A DNA stretch of 64,000 bases from CAVTHW01 sp963734625 (GCA_963734625.1 CAVTHW010000020.1:186001-250000); one strand, 5' to 3'; positions 50,752 to 60,597 are shown, counted from the stretch's first letter. Program-made: numbers and translations. The notes: generated by a model from the sequence alone, not told the origin.

Positions 50752-52329
50752 ATGAGCGTCAGACGCAAGGCATGGTTGTGGGTGGCGGCGGGCTTCTGCT
50801 CGCTCCTCTGGTTTCTGGTGCGGGTGATCCCGAAGCCCTCACGGGCGGCGTATCCGTGCCAGAGGGCGGCGGTGCCGTTAGCGAGCGGTTTTATCGTCTG
50901 GCTGGCCGGGTTGGCCGGCGCGAAGGCACTGCACCAGAAGGCTCATCAGTTGTCGCGAGGTTCCCGCCTGGCGGCCGTCGCAGCAGTCCTGACCCTGGCT
51001 CTGTGTCTGGCGTGGCTGCCTCTGGGCGTGACCGACGACGCTACGGCGCAGGGGCGCGGCCAGGTACAGGGCGAGCCGTTCGCCCCCAGCGAACCGCCGA
51101 ACGCTCCGATGGGGACGGGCAAAGGCGTCCATCCTGGGAGAGTGGTGTGGGTCCGCGAGCCGGACGCCACCAACTGGGACGGGAAAACCGGCAACTGGTG
51201 GGACGACGCCAATACCGACCAGACCCTGGTCAATGGCATGCTGTCCAAGACCCTCCTGAATCTCACGGGCGAGAAAGCCGACAAGCAGGCGTGGGACGCG
51301 CTGTTCCGCTACTTCAACCAGACTCACAACCAGCCCGGCCGCGGTTATCAGAAGGGGGAGAAGATCGCGATCAAGATCAACTCCAACCAGGACCGATCCG
51401 CGGAATGGGGCACAGGGCGGAGGCCCTTGAATGGGATGCCCAGCCCCCAGGCCGTGTGGGCGCTGGTGAATCAACTCATCACCGTGGCGGGAGTCCCGGG
51501 CGAGGACATCTCGATTTATGAGGCGGCCGGCGGACGGACGATCGGCGCTCCAATCTACGCCAAGATCCAGGCCGGAAAGAACCCCGAATTTCAAGCCGTG
51601 CGGTTCGTTACCAACACCGACTTCGGGCTGGGCGGACGCCTCGCGCTCAAGCCGGATATGGCGAATCCGATCCGCTTCGGCAAACCTGACGTGCCCACGG
51701 CCTACCTGCCGCAAAGCGTCACGGAGTCGAAGTACCTGATCAACATGGCGCTGTTCCGGGCGCACACCATGGCCGGCGTGACCTTGTGCGCCAAGAACCA
51801 TTTCGGGTCGCTGTATTTCCCCGATAACGGAGGGTGGACGCCAAGCCCGCTGCACAACTTCATCACGCGGACGAACCCCATGGGGGCTTACAACCCTCTG
51901 GTCGATCTCATTGGCCACCGGCACCTCGGAGCCAAGACGTTGCTGTACCTGATCGACGGGCTGTACTCGGCCGAGCACAACGAGGGGAACGTAACCCGCT
52001 TCACTTCGTTTGGCGACGACTGGTCCGCCAGCTTGTTTGCGTCGCAAGACCCCGTGGCCATTGACTCGGTAGCGTTGGATTTCCTGCGGAACGAGCCCAA
52101 GGCGACCAATGTCCGCGGCTTCGTGGACAATTACTTGCACGAGGCCGCGCTGGCAGCCAAGCCTCCCTCCGGGACCGTGTACGACCCCGAGAAGGACGGG
52201 ACGGCTCTGGCCAGCCTGGGCGTGCATGAGCACTGGAACAACCCCACCGATAAGCAGTACTCCCGGAACCTGAAGCGAGGCGGCGGCATCGAACTTCTGG
52301 CGCTGACCAAAGCGAGAACCGGGAAGTAA
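50752..52329 (+). CDS. DUF362-domain membrane protein
   Basis: About 525 residues from ATG 50752. Two membrane helices at the N-terminus (AWLWVAAGFCSLLWFLVRV, LASGFIVWLAGLAGAKAL) and a third (LAAVAAVLTLALCLAWL) precede the soluble part. The DUF362-type part has KIAIKINSNQDRSAEWG, TVAGVPGEDISIYEAAGG, KYLINMALFRAHTMAGVTLCAKNHFGSL (the typical DUF362 core), and the end VAIDSVALDFLRNEP. DUF362 proteins are often linked to iron-sulfur clusters; none of the usual CxxC ferredoxin motifs is present here. It is followed after 15 bases by the GH-like gene. Confidence 0.82.
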   Translation: MSVRRKAWLWVAAGFCSLLWFLVRVIPKPSRAAYPCQRAAVPLASGFIVWLAGLAGAKALHQKAHQLSRGSRLAAVAAVLTLALCLAWLPLGVTDDATAQGRGQVQGEPFAPSEPPNAPMGTGKGVHPGRVVWVREPDATNWDGKTGNWWDDANTDQTLVNGMLSKTLLNLTGEKADKQAWDALFRYFNQTHNQPGRGYQKGEKIAIKINSNQDRSAEWGTGRRPLNGMPSPQAVWALVNQLITVAGVPGEDISIYEAAGGRTIGAPIYAKIQAGKNPEFQAVRFVTNTDFGLGGRLALKPDMANPIRFGKPDVPTAYLPQSVTESKYLINMALFRAHTMAGVTLCAKNHFGSLYFPDNGGWTPSPLHNFITRTNPMGAYNPLVDLIGHRHLGAKTLLYLIDGLYSAEHNEGNVTRFTSFGDDWSASLFASQDPVAIDSVALDFLRNEPKATNVRGFVDNYLHEAALAAKPPSGTVYDPEKDGTALASLGVHEHWNNPTDKQYSRNLKRGGGIELLALTKARTGK

Positions 52330-52344
52330 GGAAACCCAACTTTC

Positions 52345-53427
52345 ATGAACCGACGAGCATTTCTCACATTGGCGCCGGCGCTGGCGACGACTGCGCTGGC
52401 CCAGCGCAAGCGAAGGACGACTATTTCCGTTCGCGGCGACGCCTTTTACATTAACGGTCAGCCGACTTACAGGGGCCGCCGGTACCAGGGCGCGAAGATC
52501 GAAGGCCTGCTCATGAATATCCGCGTGGTGCAGGGTATCTTCGACGACCGGAACCCGGAAACGCGCTCCAGGTGGAACTATCCGGATACCGGCAAATGGG
52601 ACCCGGAGCGCAACACGCGCGAGTTCATCGCGGCAATGCCCGAATGGCGCCGTAGCGGCCTGCTCGGCTTCACCGTCAACCTTCAGGGCGGGAGTCCGGA
52701 AGGCTACTCGAAAGGGCAGCCTTGGCACAACTCGGCCATCGAGGCCGATGGTTCTCTGCGCCCCGACTACATGGGACGGCTCGAGCGCATCCTGAACCGC
52801 GCCGACGAGTTGGGCATGGCGCCGATTGTCGGAATCTTCTACTTCGGCCAGGACCAGCGGGTCAAGGATGAGGAGGCGGTGAAGACGGCGGTGCGGAATA
52901 CGGTGCAGTGGCTTCTCGACAAGGGTTACGGGAATGTGCTGCTTGAAATCTGCAACGAGAGCAACGTCAACGCCTACGATCACGCTATCCTCAAGCCCCC
53001 GCGGGTACACGAGTTGATCGAGATGGCCAAGGGCATCACCGCGGGCGGCAGGCGCTTACTCGTGGGAACCAGTTACGGCGGCGGCTTCGTGCCGCTGGAA
53101 AACGTCGTCCGGTCGTCGGATTTCCTGCTGATGCACGGCAACGGCGTGAGCGACCCGAACCGCATCACGCAGATGGTGGAGCAGGCGCGCAAGGTCGCCG
53201 GCTATCGTCCCATGCCCATTCTGTTCAACGAGGACGACCACTTCGATTTCGACAAACCGTTGAACAACATGATGGCCGCGGTGAAGGCCTACGCTTCGTG
53301 GGGCTACTTCGAGCCGGGCAAGAGCAACTACGTGGACGGTTACCAGTGTCCACCGGTGAACTGGGGAATCAACACCGAGCGGAAGAAAGCATTCTTCGCT
53401 CTTCTCAAGGAAGTGACCGGAGCCTGA
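52345..53427 (+). CDS. Exported GH5-like TIM-barrel protein (putative glycoside hydrolase)
   Basis: A 360-residue protein with an export signal (NRRAFLTLAPALATTALA). Sequence features suit a (beta/alpha)8 glycoside hydrolase: VLLEICNESNVNAYDH carries NE at the position of the acid/base Glu, and PMPILFNEDDHFDF carries a second Glu where the nucleophile lies. The family cannot be fixed by eye; GH5-like is the nearest. It probably acts outside the cytoplasm. It follows the DUF362 gene closely on the same strand. Confidence 0.75.
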   Translation: MNRRAFLTLAPALATTALAQRKRRTTISVRGDAFYINGQPTYRGRRYQGAKIEGLLMNIRVVQGIFDDRNPETRSRWNYPDTGKWDPERNTREFIAAMPEWRRSGLLGFTVNLQGGSPEGYSKGQPWHNSAIEADGSLRPDYMGRLERILNRADELGMAPIVGIFYFGQDQRVKDEEAVKTAVRNTVQWLLDKGYGNVLLEICNESNVNAYDHAILKPPRVHELIEMAKGITAGGRRLLVGTSYGGGFVPLENVVRSSDFLLMHGNGVSDPNRITQMVEQARKVAGYRPMPILFNEDDHFDFDKPLNNMMAAVKAYASWGYFEPGKSNYVDGYQCPPVNWGINTERKKAFFALLKEVTGA

Positions 53428-53474
53428 CGGATCGATCGAATACAGTGCCGTCCTAACTTGATACCATCGAGCAG

Positions 53475-53852
53475 ATGGCTTTCGGCGAGATAGCGAAGCA
53501 GTTGGCTCAGCAGGCGCTGGTGGATCAGATTGCGCCCAAGCCCTCCCCGCCGGCACAGCCGGACAGCGCCGGCGCCATTATGCTGGGGCAGATCCAGGCC
53601 ATGCAGAAGGCCTGTAAAGAGGACGATGAACTGGTGGTCCTGTTCCGCTCCGGACCGGAGACGATCCGGGTACTGGAGTTCATCGTGCCATCGTGGACAG
53701 TGCTGGTGATGGCCGGGGTGGACGAGGCAAAGAACACCACGCGAGTAGTCTCGACGCCTGAGTCCGTTCAACTGGTCTGCAAGGTCATGAAGGTGCAGCC
53801 ACCCGGCAAACCTACCCGGGTGGGCTTCCGCCTTCCCAAGCCAAAGCCGTAA
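53475..53852 (+). CDS. Small protein of unknown function
   Basis: A 125-residue protein: N-terminal helix (FGEIAKQLAQQALVDQI), a Pro/Ala-rich linker, then KEDDELVVLFRSGPETIRVLEFIVPSWTVLVMAGVDEAKNTTRVVSTPESVQLVCKVMKV, a compact beta-rich domain. I recognise no family. It is convergent with the isomerase-like gene, with a 10-base gap. Confidence 0.68.
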   Translation: MAFGEIAKQLAQQALVDQIAPKPSPPAQPDSAGAIMLGQIQAMQKACKEDDELVVLFRSGPETIRVLEFIVPSWTVLVMAGVDEAKNTTRVVSTPESVQLVCKVMKVQPPGKPTRVGFRLPKPKP

Positions 53853-53862
53853 CAGGTCTGAC

Positions 53863-54951
53863 CTAGCCGCGCCAGCGGATGCCGACGTCCAGAACCTTGC
53901 GCGCGTACTCGAAGCTCCGCTCCAGATCGACGCGTTGTTGCGCCCGCAGGGCCGCCTGGTACTCCGGTGGCTGACTCCCGCCGCTGCCGCCTGCGATGAG
54001 CATTGGCGCCATCAGGGGGTGGCCCTTCTTTGCCAGGTCCACGAAGCGCGCGAAGTCGGCCGCGGGCATCTTGGGATAGGCCGTCCAGAAATCCCGCTCG
54101 AAGTAGGGCATCACCCGGGGTCCGCTGCCGGTGATCACCTCGAAGTGGAAGACCGCTCGCGGGCACAACTGCCGGTAGAGAGTCATTATGGGCTTGAAAT
54201 CGATGGAGCCGTCGCCCATGGCCACCCACTGCACCGCCGCGCCCCGCGGGTGCTCGTAGATCACCGAATCGCGCATGTGGGTGGTGATCGCCAAAGGCCC
54301 GAGCACCTCCATGGTCAGCAGCGGGTCCTCGATCACCCACACCGGGTTGCCGGTATCCAGGCAGGCGCCCACGAAATCGGTTCCCGCCTCGGAGATGAGC
54401 GTCTTCAGTTCCCGTGCCAGCAGGTCGCCGGAGTGGTTCTCGATGGCGAACTTGACTCCCAGGTCGAGCGCCTGGTTCCGCAGCGACTTCAGGAGCTTGA
54501 CGGTATTCGTCATGTGCCCCTCGATGGGGATCGTCCCCCGGCGGTCCTGGCTGCTGCCGAGGAAGCAGCGCATGACGGTCGAGCCTACCGCTTTCGACAC
54601 CTGGAGCCCCTGAAGAACGTGCGCAATTGGGTCCTTCGCGTTCCTATCGAAACTGGCCGAACTGGGGCAGATCGAACCCATGCCGGTCTGTACCAGGATG
54701 CCGAGGCGGGAGGCGTGGTCCTTTACTTTCTGGAGGTGCGCCGCATCCAGGCTCTCGAAGTCGCCGAGGCTGGAGATCTGGATCGCGTCGAGCTTCTGGC
54801 TGGCCGCATAGTCCAGCAACTGGATAGCCTTCCAGCCCGACCTATTGAGTGAATAGCTGTCGAATCCAAGTGGGATCTGGAGGCTGGCTGCTTGGGCGGC
54901 AGAGGCCGCCGCGAGCGCCGAAACGGATTGCAGAAACGCTCTTCGCTGCAT
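53863..54951 (-). CDS. Exported sugar phosphate isomerase/epimerase-like TIM-barrel protein
   Basis: About 362 residues from ATG 54951, with an export signal (QRRAFLQSVSALAAASAAQA). Barrel strands carry the family's metal-ligand candidates: VKFAIENHSGD (Glu), DFVGACLDTGNP (Asp), TTHMRD (His) and VFHFEVITGSG (Glu). It is longer than the two other proteins of this type in the window and has MGDGSIDFKPIMTLY late in the barrel. It stands alone on the minus strand; substrate unknown. Confidence 0.82.
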   Translation of the reverse strand: MQRRAFLQSVSALAAASAAQAASLQIPLGFDSYSLNRSGWKAIQLLDYAASQKLDAIQISSLGDFESLDAAHLQKVKDHASRLGILVQTGMGSICPSSASFDRNAKDPIAHVLQGLQVSKAVGSTVMRCFLGSSQDRRGTIPIEGHMTNTVKLLKSLRNQALDLGVKFAIENHSGDLLARELKTLISEAGTDFVGACLDTGNPVWVIEDPLLTMEVLGPLAITTHMRDSVIYEHPRGAAVQWVAMGDGSIDFKPIMTLYRQLCPRAVFHFEVITGSGPRVMPYFERDFWTAYPKMPAADFARFVDLAKKGHPLMAPMLIAGGSGGSQPPEYQAALRAQQRVDLERSFEYARKVLDVGIRWRG

Positions 54952-54985
54952 AGGATATGTCCTTCGGGTTTCGCCACAGTATACA

Positions 54986-55285
54986 CCCACCCAGCCTTAC
55001 AGCTTTGCATGGGACACGACGAAAATCGGTAACGGCGCTCATCAGCTCAGGGCCGAGGCCAGCGACGCCGCCGGGTATTTGTCGAGTTGGTCGGGCTCGG
55101 TGACCGTCAGCAATGCTGCTGCTGACACCGTGCCGCCCACCGTTTCCATCAACTCCCCGGCCAACAAAGCTACCGTGTCGGGGAACGTATCCGTCACATG
55201 CAGCGCACGCGACAACGTTGGCGTGACGAAGGTGGAGTTGTACGTCGACGGGCAGCTGACAGGCACCTCCAGTTCGGCGCCCCTT
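54986..55285 (+). pseudogene. Isolated Ig-like (Big_7/PKD-type) repeat fragment
   Basis: In one plus-strand frame with no usable start, this reads PYSFAWDTTKIGNGAHQL, then RAEASDAAGYLSSWSG, then DTVPPTVSINSPANKATVSG and VGVTKVELYVDGQLTGTSSSAP. These are the junction and one full unit of the bacterial Ig-like repeat found in large secreted enzymes and adhesins. It starts at the PYSF of one unit and ends at the SSAP of the next, so it is almost exactly one repeat unit. Nothing before or after continues the protein. It fills the gap between an isomerase gene and the DUF5916 gene and is a relic. Confidence 0.75.
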
Positions 55286-55296
55286 CTGAGGGAGGT

Positions 55297-57501
55297 TCAG
55301 AACCGGAACGTATAGTTGAGCTTCACCCGGAAACGCGTCTGGGCGGCCTCGAAGCGATCGAACTGGTTCTCCTGCCAGGCGTGATTCAGGACAACGAAGA
55401 ACTCGTTACCCGGCGTGAGAATCCAGCGCAGGCGGCTTTGCAGCCCGACATTCTGGGACTCGGTGTCATATTGCACGAAGTTCGCCAGGGAGATGAACGG
55501 GGTGAAGGCATAGTCCAGGCGGTACATCACCACGCTCGTGTTGAAGTCCCCCTCCTTCAACGAGAGCCAGTTCCGCTCCATCTGAAACGAAGTCGTGAGG
55601 TGACGGTCCTTTCTCCAGGTGAGAGCGAAGTTGGCCTGCCGCCGGGTTCCCGAGAAGAAGGAACCCGTAGCGAACTCGAATTCCGCAGAGACTGGTCTGC
55701 CCTGCGAGGTGTTCGCTCGGACTGAGTGGGTATTGAACTTATATGCGCCGACGGGGAGAATTACTCCTTCAACGATATCCCACGGCTCAAAGAGCTGCTC
55801 CCGGTTCCATCCCCATTCGTAGCTGATCATCTCGCCCGAGTTGAACATCCATTGGAAGGGCGTCAGTTGAAGTTCTTTGGTCTCCGAGGCCCGCTGCGCC
55901 AGGCTGTAGTAGTCGGAGTACTCGAGCTCAAACGACATCTGCCGGAGACCCCAGAACTTGGGCCTGGGACTGAGTTCAGCGCTGGTAGAAGCTATTCTGA
56001 CGCCCCTGCGCGGCACGAAGCCAAGCGCCGGGTTATAGTTCTCGCCGATCTTGATCCATTTCTGAGAAAGCGACAGTAGATCGTTCGGAAAAGCGATTTC
56101 TCCGCCAAAGGAGGTGTCGCCCCCTTCAAGGCCATTCGTGCGCGTCTTCGATCCGAACATCATCAGGCTCAGGTTCTTCTCCCGCCCGAGGAAGTTCGAG
56201 GTGGCCAGCTTCAAGTCGATTCCGCCCACCTGGTTGCTGGTTTCCCCTGTGGGATCTCCGTTGGTGAACAGGGCGCCGATATAGGATTGGCTGCCGAAGT
56301 TCGCTTTCACCCGCCCCACGGCGAGATTCTTGCCAGGGGCGATGCGAACGTCATCCCGCGTGAGATCACCAGTCTGAACGTCCAACAACCCGAGATCAAA
56401 TCGCCCGAGTTTGCCGGTCAATTTCTCGCCGACCCGGATGGGCACTTCACCGCCCTCCAAGAGCCCGATACGCCGCGAGAAGAACGGCATCAGGTCGCCG
56501 CCGCCTCCATGACCCCCTTCTCCGCCCTGGGCGAACTGGAAGATTCCGGCGTCCTCCAGGAAGAAGGACCGCTTCTCGGGGAAGAACAGGGGGAACCGCG
56601 TCAGGTTGACCTGCCGTGCGTCCACCTCGGTTTCAGCAAAGTCGGTGTTGAAAGTGGTGCTGGACATCAAGTTGGAGGTGATGCGGTAGAAGACGTCGGC
56701 TCCGCCATTGCCCTTCGCCTCCCACAATTTCGTGGCTTCGATGTCCCGATTGAAGCCGGCGATCCCGTAGGGCTTGATGTCCAGGCCGACGCCTTGCGAG
56801 ATGCCCTCCAGCCCGGTGAGGTTCCCGGCCTTGACCACCTGCGAAAGCTGCACGTCGAGCGACGGCGAGGCCCAGCGCGACATCTCCCGTCCTCGCGCCA
56901 GGTACCGGGAAACGTTGAAGCCCCAATCCCGGAGGCTGGGATTGAAGCCGATGGTCTTGAAGGGGATCTCGAATTCCGCGGTCCAGCCCTGGTCGTCAAT
57001 CCGCGTGCGCACGTTCCAGATGCCGTCCCATTCCGTGGCGGGGCCTTGATTCTCCGTCACGCGCCCGTCCACCAGCGCGCCCACGGCGTTGGTGGCGAAG
57101 TAGTAGGAGTTGCGATGGTCGTGGTAGGTGTCGATCACGATCTCGATGTTGTCGTTCTCCTCCAACTCCGCGTCACGGCTCATCTCGGTGGCAACGATCT
57201 GCCTGGGGTTGCTGTCTTCGCAGCGTACGGCTATGTATAGGGCGTCCTTGCTGTAGGCCAGCCAGACTTTTGTGGCTTCGGTTGGCAGCTCTCCCTGCTT
57301 CGGCTCGACCTGGACGAAATTGCCGATGTCGGGATTTCCGCGCCACGCAGCCTCATTCAGAACGCCGTCGACCTGGATCTTGCCGTCAAGGCGGCGCGCG
57401 GCCACCTCGGGAACGTCGGCGCCCCACAGGGGCGAAAGAATAGTGACACCAGCGGCCAATGTAAGAAGGCCGCGAATGAGATTGCGTGATTGACAGACCA
57501 T
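55297..57501 (-). CDS. DUF5916-family outer-membrane protein with CBM9-like N-terminal domain
   Basis: A 734-residue exported protein (signal LLTLAAGVTILSPLWG). The N-terminal part is CBM9-like: LDGKIQVDGVLNEAAWRG, VWLAYSKDALYIAVRCED, DNIEIVIDTYHDHRNSYYFATNAVGALVDG. The C-terminal 450 residues are beta-strand rich (WTAEFEIPFKTIGFNPSLRDWGFNVSR, KLTGKLGRFDLGLLDVQTG, NYNPALGFVPRRGV), ending with Phe (KLNYTFRF), as outer-membrane barrels do. DUF5916 proteins of this kind are outer-membrane linked; function unknown. Confidence 0.85.
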   Translation of the reverse strand: MVCQSRNLIRGLLTLAAGVTILSPLWGADVPEVAARRLDGKIQVDGVLNEAAWRGNPDIGNFVQVEPKQGELPTEATKVWLAYSKDALYIAVRCEDSNPRQIVATEMSRDAELEENDNIEIVIDTYHDHRNSYYFATNAVGALVDGRVTENQGPATEWDGIWNVRTRIDDQGWTAEFEIPFKTIGFNPSLRDWGFNVSRYLARGREMSRWASPSLDVQLSQVVKAGNLTGLEGISQGVGLDIKPYGIAGFNRDIEATKLWEAKGNGGADVFYRITSNLMSSTTFNTDFAETEVDARQVNLTRFPLFFPEKRSFFLEDAGIFQFAQGGEGGHGGGGDLMPFFSRRIGLLEGGEVPIRVGEKLTGKLGRFDLGLLDVQTGDLTRDDVRIAPGKNLAVGRVKANFGSQSYIGALFTNGDPTGETSNQVGGIDLKLATSNFLGREKNLSLMMFGSKTRTNGLEGGDTSFGGEIAFPNDLLSLSQKWIKIGENYNPALGFVPRRGVRIASTSAELSPRPKFWGLRQMSFELEYSDYYSLAQRASETKELQLTPFQWMFNSGEMISYEWGWNREQLFEPWDIVEGVILPVGAYKFNTHSVRANTSQGRPVSAEFEFATGSFFSGTRRQANFALTWRKDRHLTTSFQMERNWLSLKEGDFNTSVVMYRLDYAFTPFISLANFVQYDTESQNVGLQSRLRWILTPGNEFFVVLNHAWQENQFDRFEAAQTRFRVKLNYTFRF

Positions 57502-57516
57502 GAAATTGAAGATCCT

Positions 57517-58181
57517 CTACCGTTTCTTCAGAGTGATTCCGAGGCCGCCGCCCTCGGAGTAGAACAGAGTCTCGAGCGCCGGGTTGCTGGTCACCGCCTT
57601 CACGTAAGCATCGGACGAGCCCACGTTGTGCGCCAGGATCAATCCGCCAGGGCGCACCAGCGGCTGCAGTTTAGTCAGATAGTCAGTATAGCCTTCCTTG
57701 TCCGCGTCGATGAAAAGAACATCGATGGGGCCTTCAGTTGGGCGATGGTCTTATGCGCGTCGCCCTGCACCACCGTCGCCACTTGATCGACGCCCGCCTT
57801 CTTGAAGTTCGCCCGAGCCGTCGCGGCGCGCCCGGCGTCGTACTCGAACGTCGTCAGCTTTCCGCCCGTCCTTTGCAGGGCGAGACACAGCCAAAGGCCG
57901 GAGAAGCCGGTGGATGTTCCGATCTCGACCACGTTCTTTGCGTCGGCTGCCTCCGTCAGTAACCGCAGCATCCGGCCGTCGCTGACATCCACGCTCAGGT
58001 AGGTCCCTCCCGTTCTTTGAACCTCGTCAATGACCGAGAGCACCTTCTTCTCCATCTCTGAGTTGGCGGCAGGCAGGCTGCTCGCGGATGAACCCCGGCC
58101 CACGCGACGCTGGCCCAGCGCCATGAAGACCGTCCAGAGCGCCAAGCCGCAAATCCCTGCAATCAGCGCGGTACGCTTCAT
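57517..58181 (-). CDS. Exported O-methyltransferase-like protein, frameshifted near 57737
   Basis: From ATG 58181 (AGGAGGGG upstream) the protein has a membrane anchor (ALIAGICGLALWTVFMAL), then a SAM-dependent methyltransferase fold: VVEIGTSTGFSGLWLCLAL (SAM-binding Gly loop), KLTTFEYDAGRAATARANF and GDAHKTIAQLKAP. Near 57737 one base is missing (GGCCCC for GGGCCCC). In the other frame follow IDVLFIDADKEGYTDYLTKLQPLVRPGGLILAHNVG and GITLKKR, the normal end of the catechol-type methyltransferase family. Restored length is about 220 residues. The anchor is unusual for this family. Confidence 0.8.
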
Positions 58182-58291
58182 GTCACCCCTCCTCAATCAG
58201 TTCACCAAAGAATTGTTAAGGAGTCGTGTAGCGCAGCGGCTAGAGTGTAAAAGTATGGTAAAAGTAAGTTCTCTGCGTGGCGGGATGGGTT

Positions 58292-59720
58292 ATGAGTATA
58301 AGTGAGGAGTACCATGTGCCCACCAACGCGCCGCGCCTGAGGCTATCGTCGAAGATCTTCTTCCTGGCCTTTTTGAACCTGGCTCTGCTGGGCCTGATTT
58401 TCCTGCTCTTCATGCACTTTCAGTTCCGGGTCGATTTCCAATCATTCCTGCTCTCCCCCGCCCAGGATCGGATTCTGGCGGCGAGCCGCCAGTTGGCGCT
58501 GGACCTTCGGGAAACGGAGCCGTCCGGCTGGAACGAGTTGCTGGCGCAATACGCGAAGACGCACAACCTGGAGCTTGGGTTGTTTGACTTCCACGGCGCT
58601 CAGGTCGCCGGGCCGAAGATGCCGTTGACCCCGCGATTGCAGGACTCATTTGGCCGCGATCGCCACGGGCGGCGAGGCAGTGATGAATCGCAACTGATTT
58701 CTCTCGGGACCACTCGAAACCCGACCCGTCACTGGGTGGGAGTTCAGATTCCACTGCCGGGCGGCGGCTTTCGCGCCATGCCCGGCGTGCTGGTGGTGGC
58801 GTCATCTTCATGGTCGGGGAACATGTTTTTCTTCGACCCCAAGCCCTGGCTGGCGGTAGGGGGAGCGGTGATCCTGATCTCGGTATTGTGCTGGCTGCCT
58901 CTGGTTCGCGGGCTGACCAGGTCCGTATCGCACATGACTCGCGCCACCGCCCAGATCGCCGAGGGGCAGTTCGAGGTCCAGCTTCCCGTCACGCGCGAGG
59001 ACGAGATCGGCCAGCTCAGCGCGTCCATCAATCGCATGGCCTCGCGGCTGGATGGATTCGTCAAAGGGCAGAAACGGTTCCTCGGCGACACCGCGCACGA
59101 GTTGTGCTCGCCGATCGCGCGTATCCAGGTCGCGCTCGGCATCCTGGAGCGGTCTGCGGGCCCGGAGCAGCAGAACGCGGTCACTGATTTGCGGGACGAC
59201 GTGCAACATATGAGCGCGTTGGTGAATGAGCTGCTTTCGTTTTCGAAGGCGGCCATGCGGCCATCGGAGGTGAAACTGGAACCGGTTGATCTGACCGAGA
59301 GCGTCGCACGAGTGGTGGCACGGGAAGCGGCGGAAGGAGTTCAGGTTGTCACCTCGATTGGCGAGGGGATTCGCGTTCTCGCCGAGCCGGACCTGCTCTC
59401 CCGAGCCCTTTCCAACCTGGTCCGGAACGCCATCCGCTACGCCGGGAAGGACGGGACCCATTGAGGTTTCGGCCGAGGCCGCGGACGGGAACGTCGTGAT
59501 CCGCGTTGCCGACTCGGGGCCTGGCCTGTCGGAGAAGGACCTCGACGCGGTCTTCGATCCGTTCTACCGCCCCTCGGAAGCACGGGAGCGCGAGACCGGA
59601 GGGGTGGGCTTGGGGCTGGCCATCGTGAAGACCTGCGTCGGCGCCTGCCAGGGGACTGTCCAGTGCCGCAACCGCAAGCCCTCGGGCCTGGAAGTAGAGA
59701 TCCGCCTGAAGCCGGCGTAG
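58292..59720 (+). CDS. CpxA-like sensor histidine kinase, frameshifted near 59455
   Basis: From ATG 58292 (ORF start GTG at 58277): membrane helix 1 (KIFFLAFLNLALLGLIFLLF), a periplasmic part, helix 2 (WLAVGGAVILISVLCWLPLVRGL), HAMP (SVSHMTRATAQIAEGQF), and HisKA with the phospho-His in GDTAHELCSPIARIQ. A typical N box (LVRNAIRYAGKD) follows. Near 59455 the frame changes; dropping one G gives GPIEVSAEAADG, then G1 VADSGPGLSEKDLD and G2 TGGVGLGLAIVKTC. Cys replaces the usual Arg/Thr after HEL in the His motif. It is 32 bases upstream of its OmpR-type partner. Confidence 0.87.
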
Positions 59721-59752
59721 ACCCGCCCTCATCCCGCGATGTATGTTGAAGC

Positions 59753-60475
59753 ATGGCCGCCCCCTCCGACAGCCCGACGCGCCTGTTGATCATCGATGAC
59801 GACACCAAGCTCTGCAGGCTGGTGGCCGACTACCTCGGACCATTAGGATACGCAGTCGCCGCCGCGCACACTGGGCCGGAGGGTTTGAAGCGGGCCACCG
59901 AAGAGCCTTTCGCGGCGGTGATTCTGGACGTCATGCTGCCGGGGCTGAACGGCTTCGATCTGCTGCGCGAACTGCGGGCGCACTCCCAGGTCCCGGTCCT
60001 GATGCTGACCGCCCTAGGCGATGAACCGGACCGTATCGTCGGGCTGGAGATGGGCGCCGACGATTACCTTCCGAAGACGTTTTCTACGCGCGAGTTGCTG
60101 GCGCGGCTGAGGGCCGTGCTGCGGCGCTCGGCGGTGACGGCTAGGGCCGCCGAAGCGGCGCAGGATTCAACGGTGGTGGTGGGCGGCCTCCGCATCGAGA
60201 TCGAGGCGCGAAGCGCGACGCTGGACGGCCAGGCGCTAACGCTCACGCCTGTCGAGTATGAGCTGCTGCTCGCACTGGCCCGCTCGGCGGGACGCGTCCG
60301 GACGCGCGAGCAACTGCTGCTGGAGGCCGCGGATCGCGACTTCGAGGCGTTTGACCGCGCTATCGACGTGCATATCTCGTCTTTGCGCCGCAAGCTGGGA
60401 GACGATCCCCGCGCGCCACGCTTCATCGAGACCGTGCGCGGCGCCGGCTATCGCATGCGAAAGCCAAACGAGTGA
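59753..60475 (+). CDS. CpxR/OmpR-family response regulator
   Basis: A 240-residue regulator. The receiver has IDDDTKLCRL, phospho-Asp in AVILDVMLPGLNGF, and Thr in VLMLTALGDEPDRI. The switch Lys lies in YLPKTFSTREL; Pro is normally next, but Thr is here. The winged-helix DNA-binding domain (residues about 140-235) has VEYELLLALARSAGRVRTREQLLLE and VDVHISSLRRKLGDD. It is the cognate regulator of the upstream kinase. A Cpx-like envelope-stress role is inferred from the similar kinase. Confidence 0.92.
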   Translation: MAAPSDSPTRLLIIDDDTKLCRLVADYLGPLGYAVAAAHTGPEGLKRATEEPFAAVILDVMLPGLNGFDLLRELRAHSQVPVLMLTALGDEPDRIVGLEMGADDYLPKTFSTRELLARLRAVLRRSAVTARAAEAAQDSTVVVGGLRIEIEARSATLDGQALTLTPVEYELLLALARSAGRVRTREQLLLEAADRDFEAFDRAIDVHISSLRRKLGDDPRAPRFIETVRGAGYRMRKPNE

Positions 60476-60536
60476 CACAAGAGTAGCGCGAGCTTTACAG
60501 GCTGCGGAAGAGGCGATCCCGAACGCTCGAAGAGAA

Positions 60537-60550
60537 CAAGCTGAAGCTTG
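60537..60550. repeat. Dispersed palindrome core (copy 3)
   Basis: caagctgaagcttg, the 14-base core of the palindromes at 15622 and 31529; the outer CG pairs are missing here. A related cgcgagctttacaggctgcg lies about 50 bases upstream (60487 on). Confidence 0.6.
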
Positions 60551-60597
60551 CCCAACCCCGTCCATCAGCGGCATAGGGCCCCTCGTGGGGTAAGGGT

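Noticed and set aside
50878..53010. Long minus-strand open frame (710 codons) opposite the DUF362 and GH-like genes
   Set aside because: Shadow of two recognisable plus-strand genes; composition (Val/Arg/His/Gln-rich) is typical of an antisense frame.
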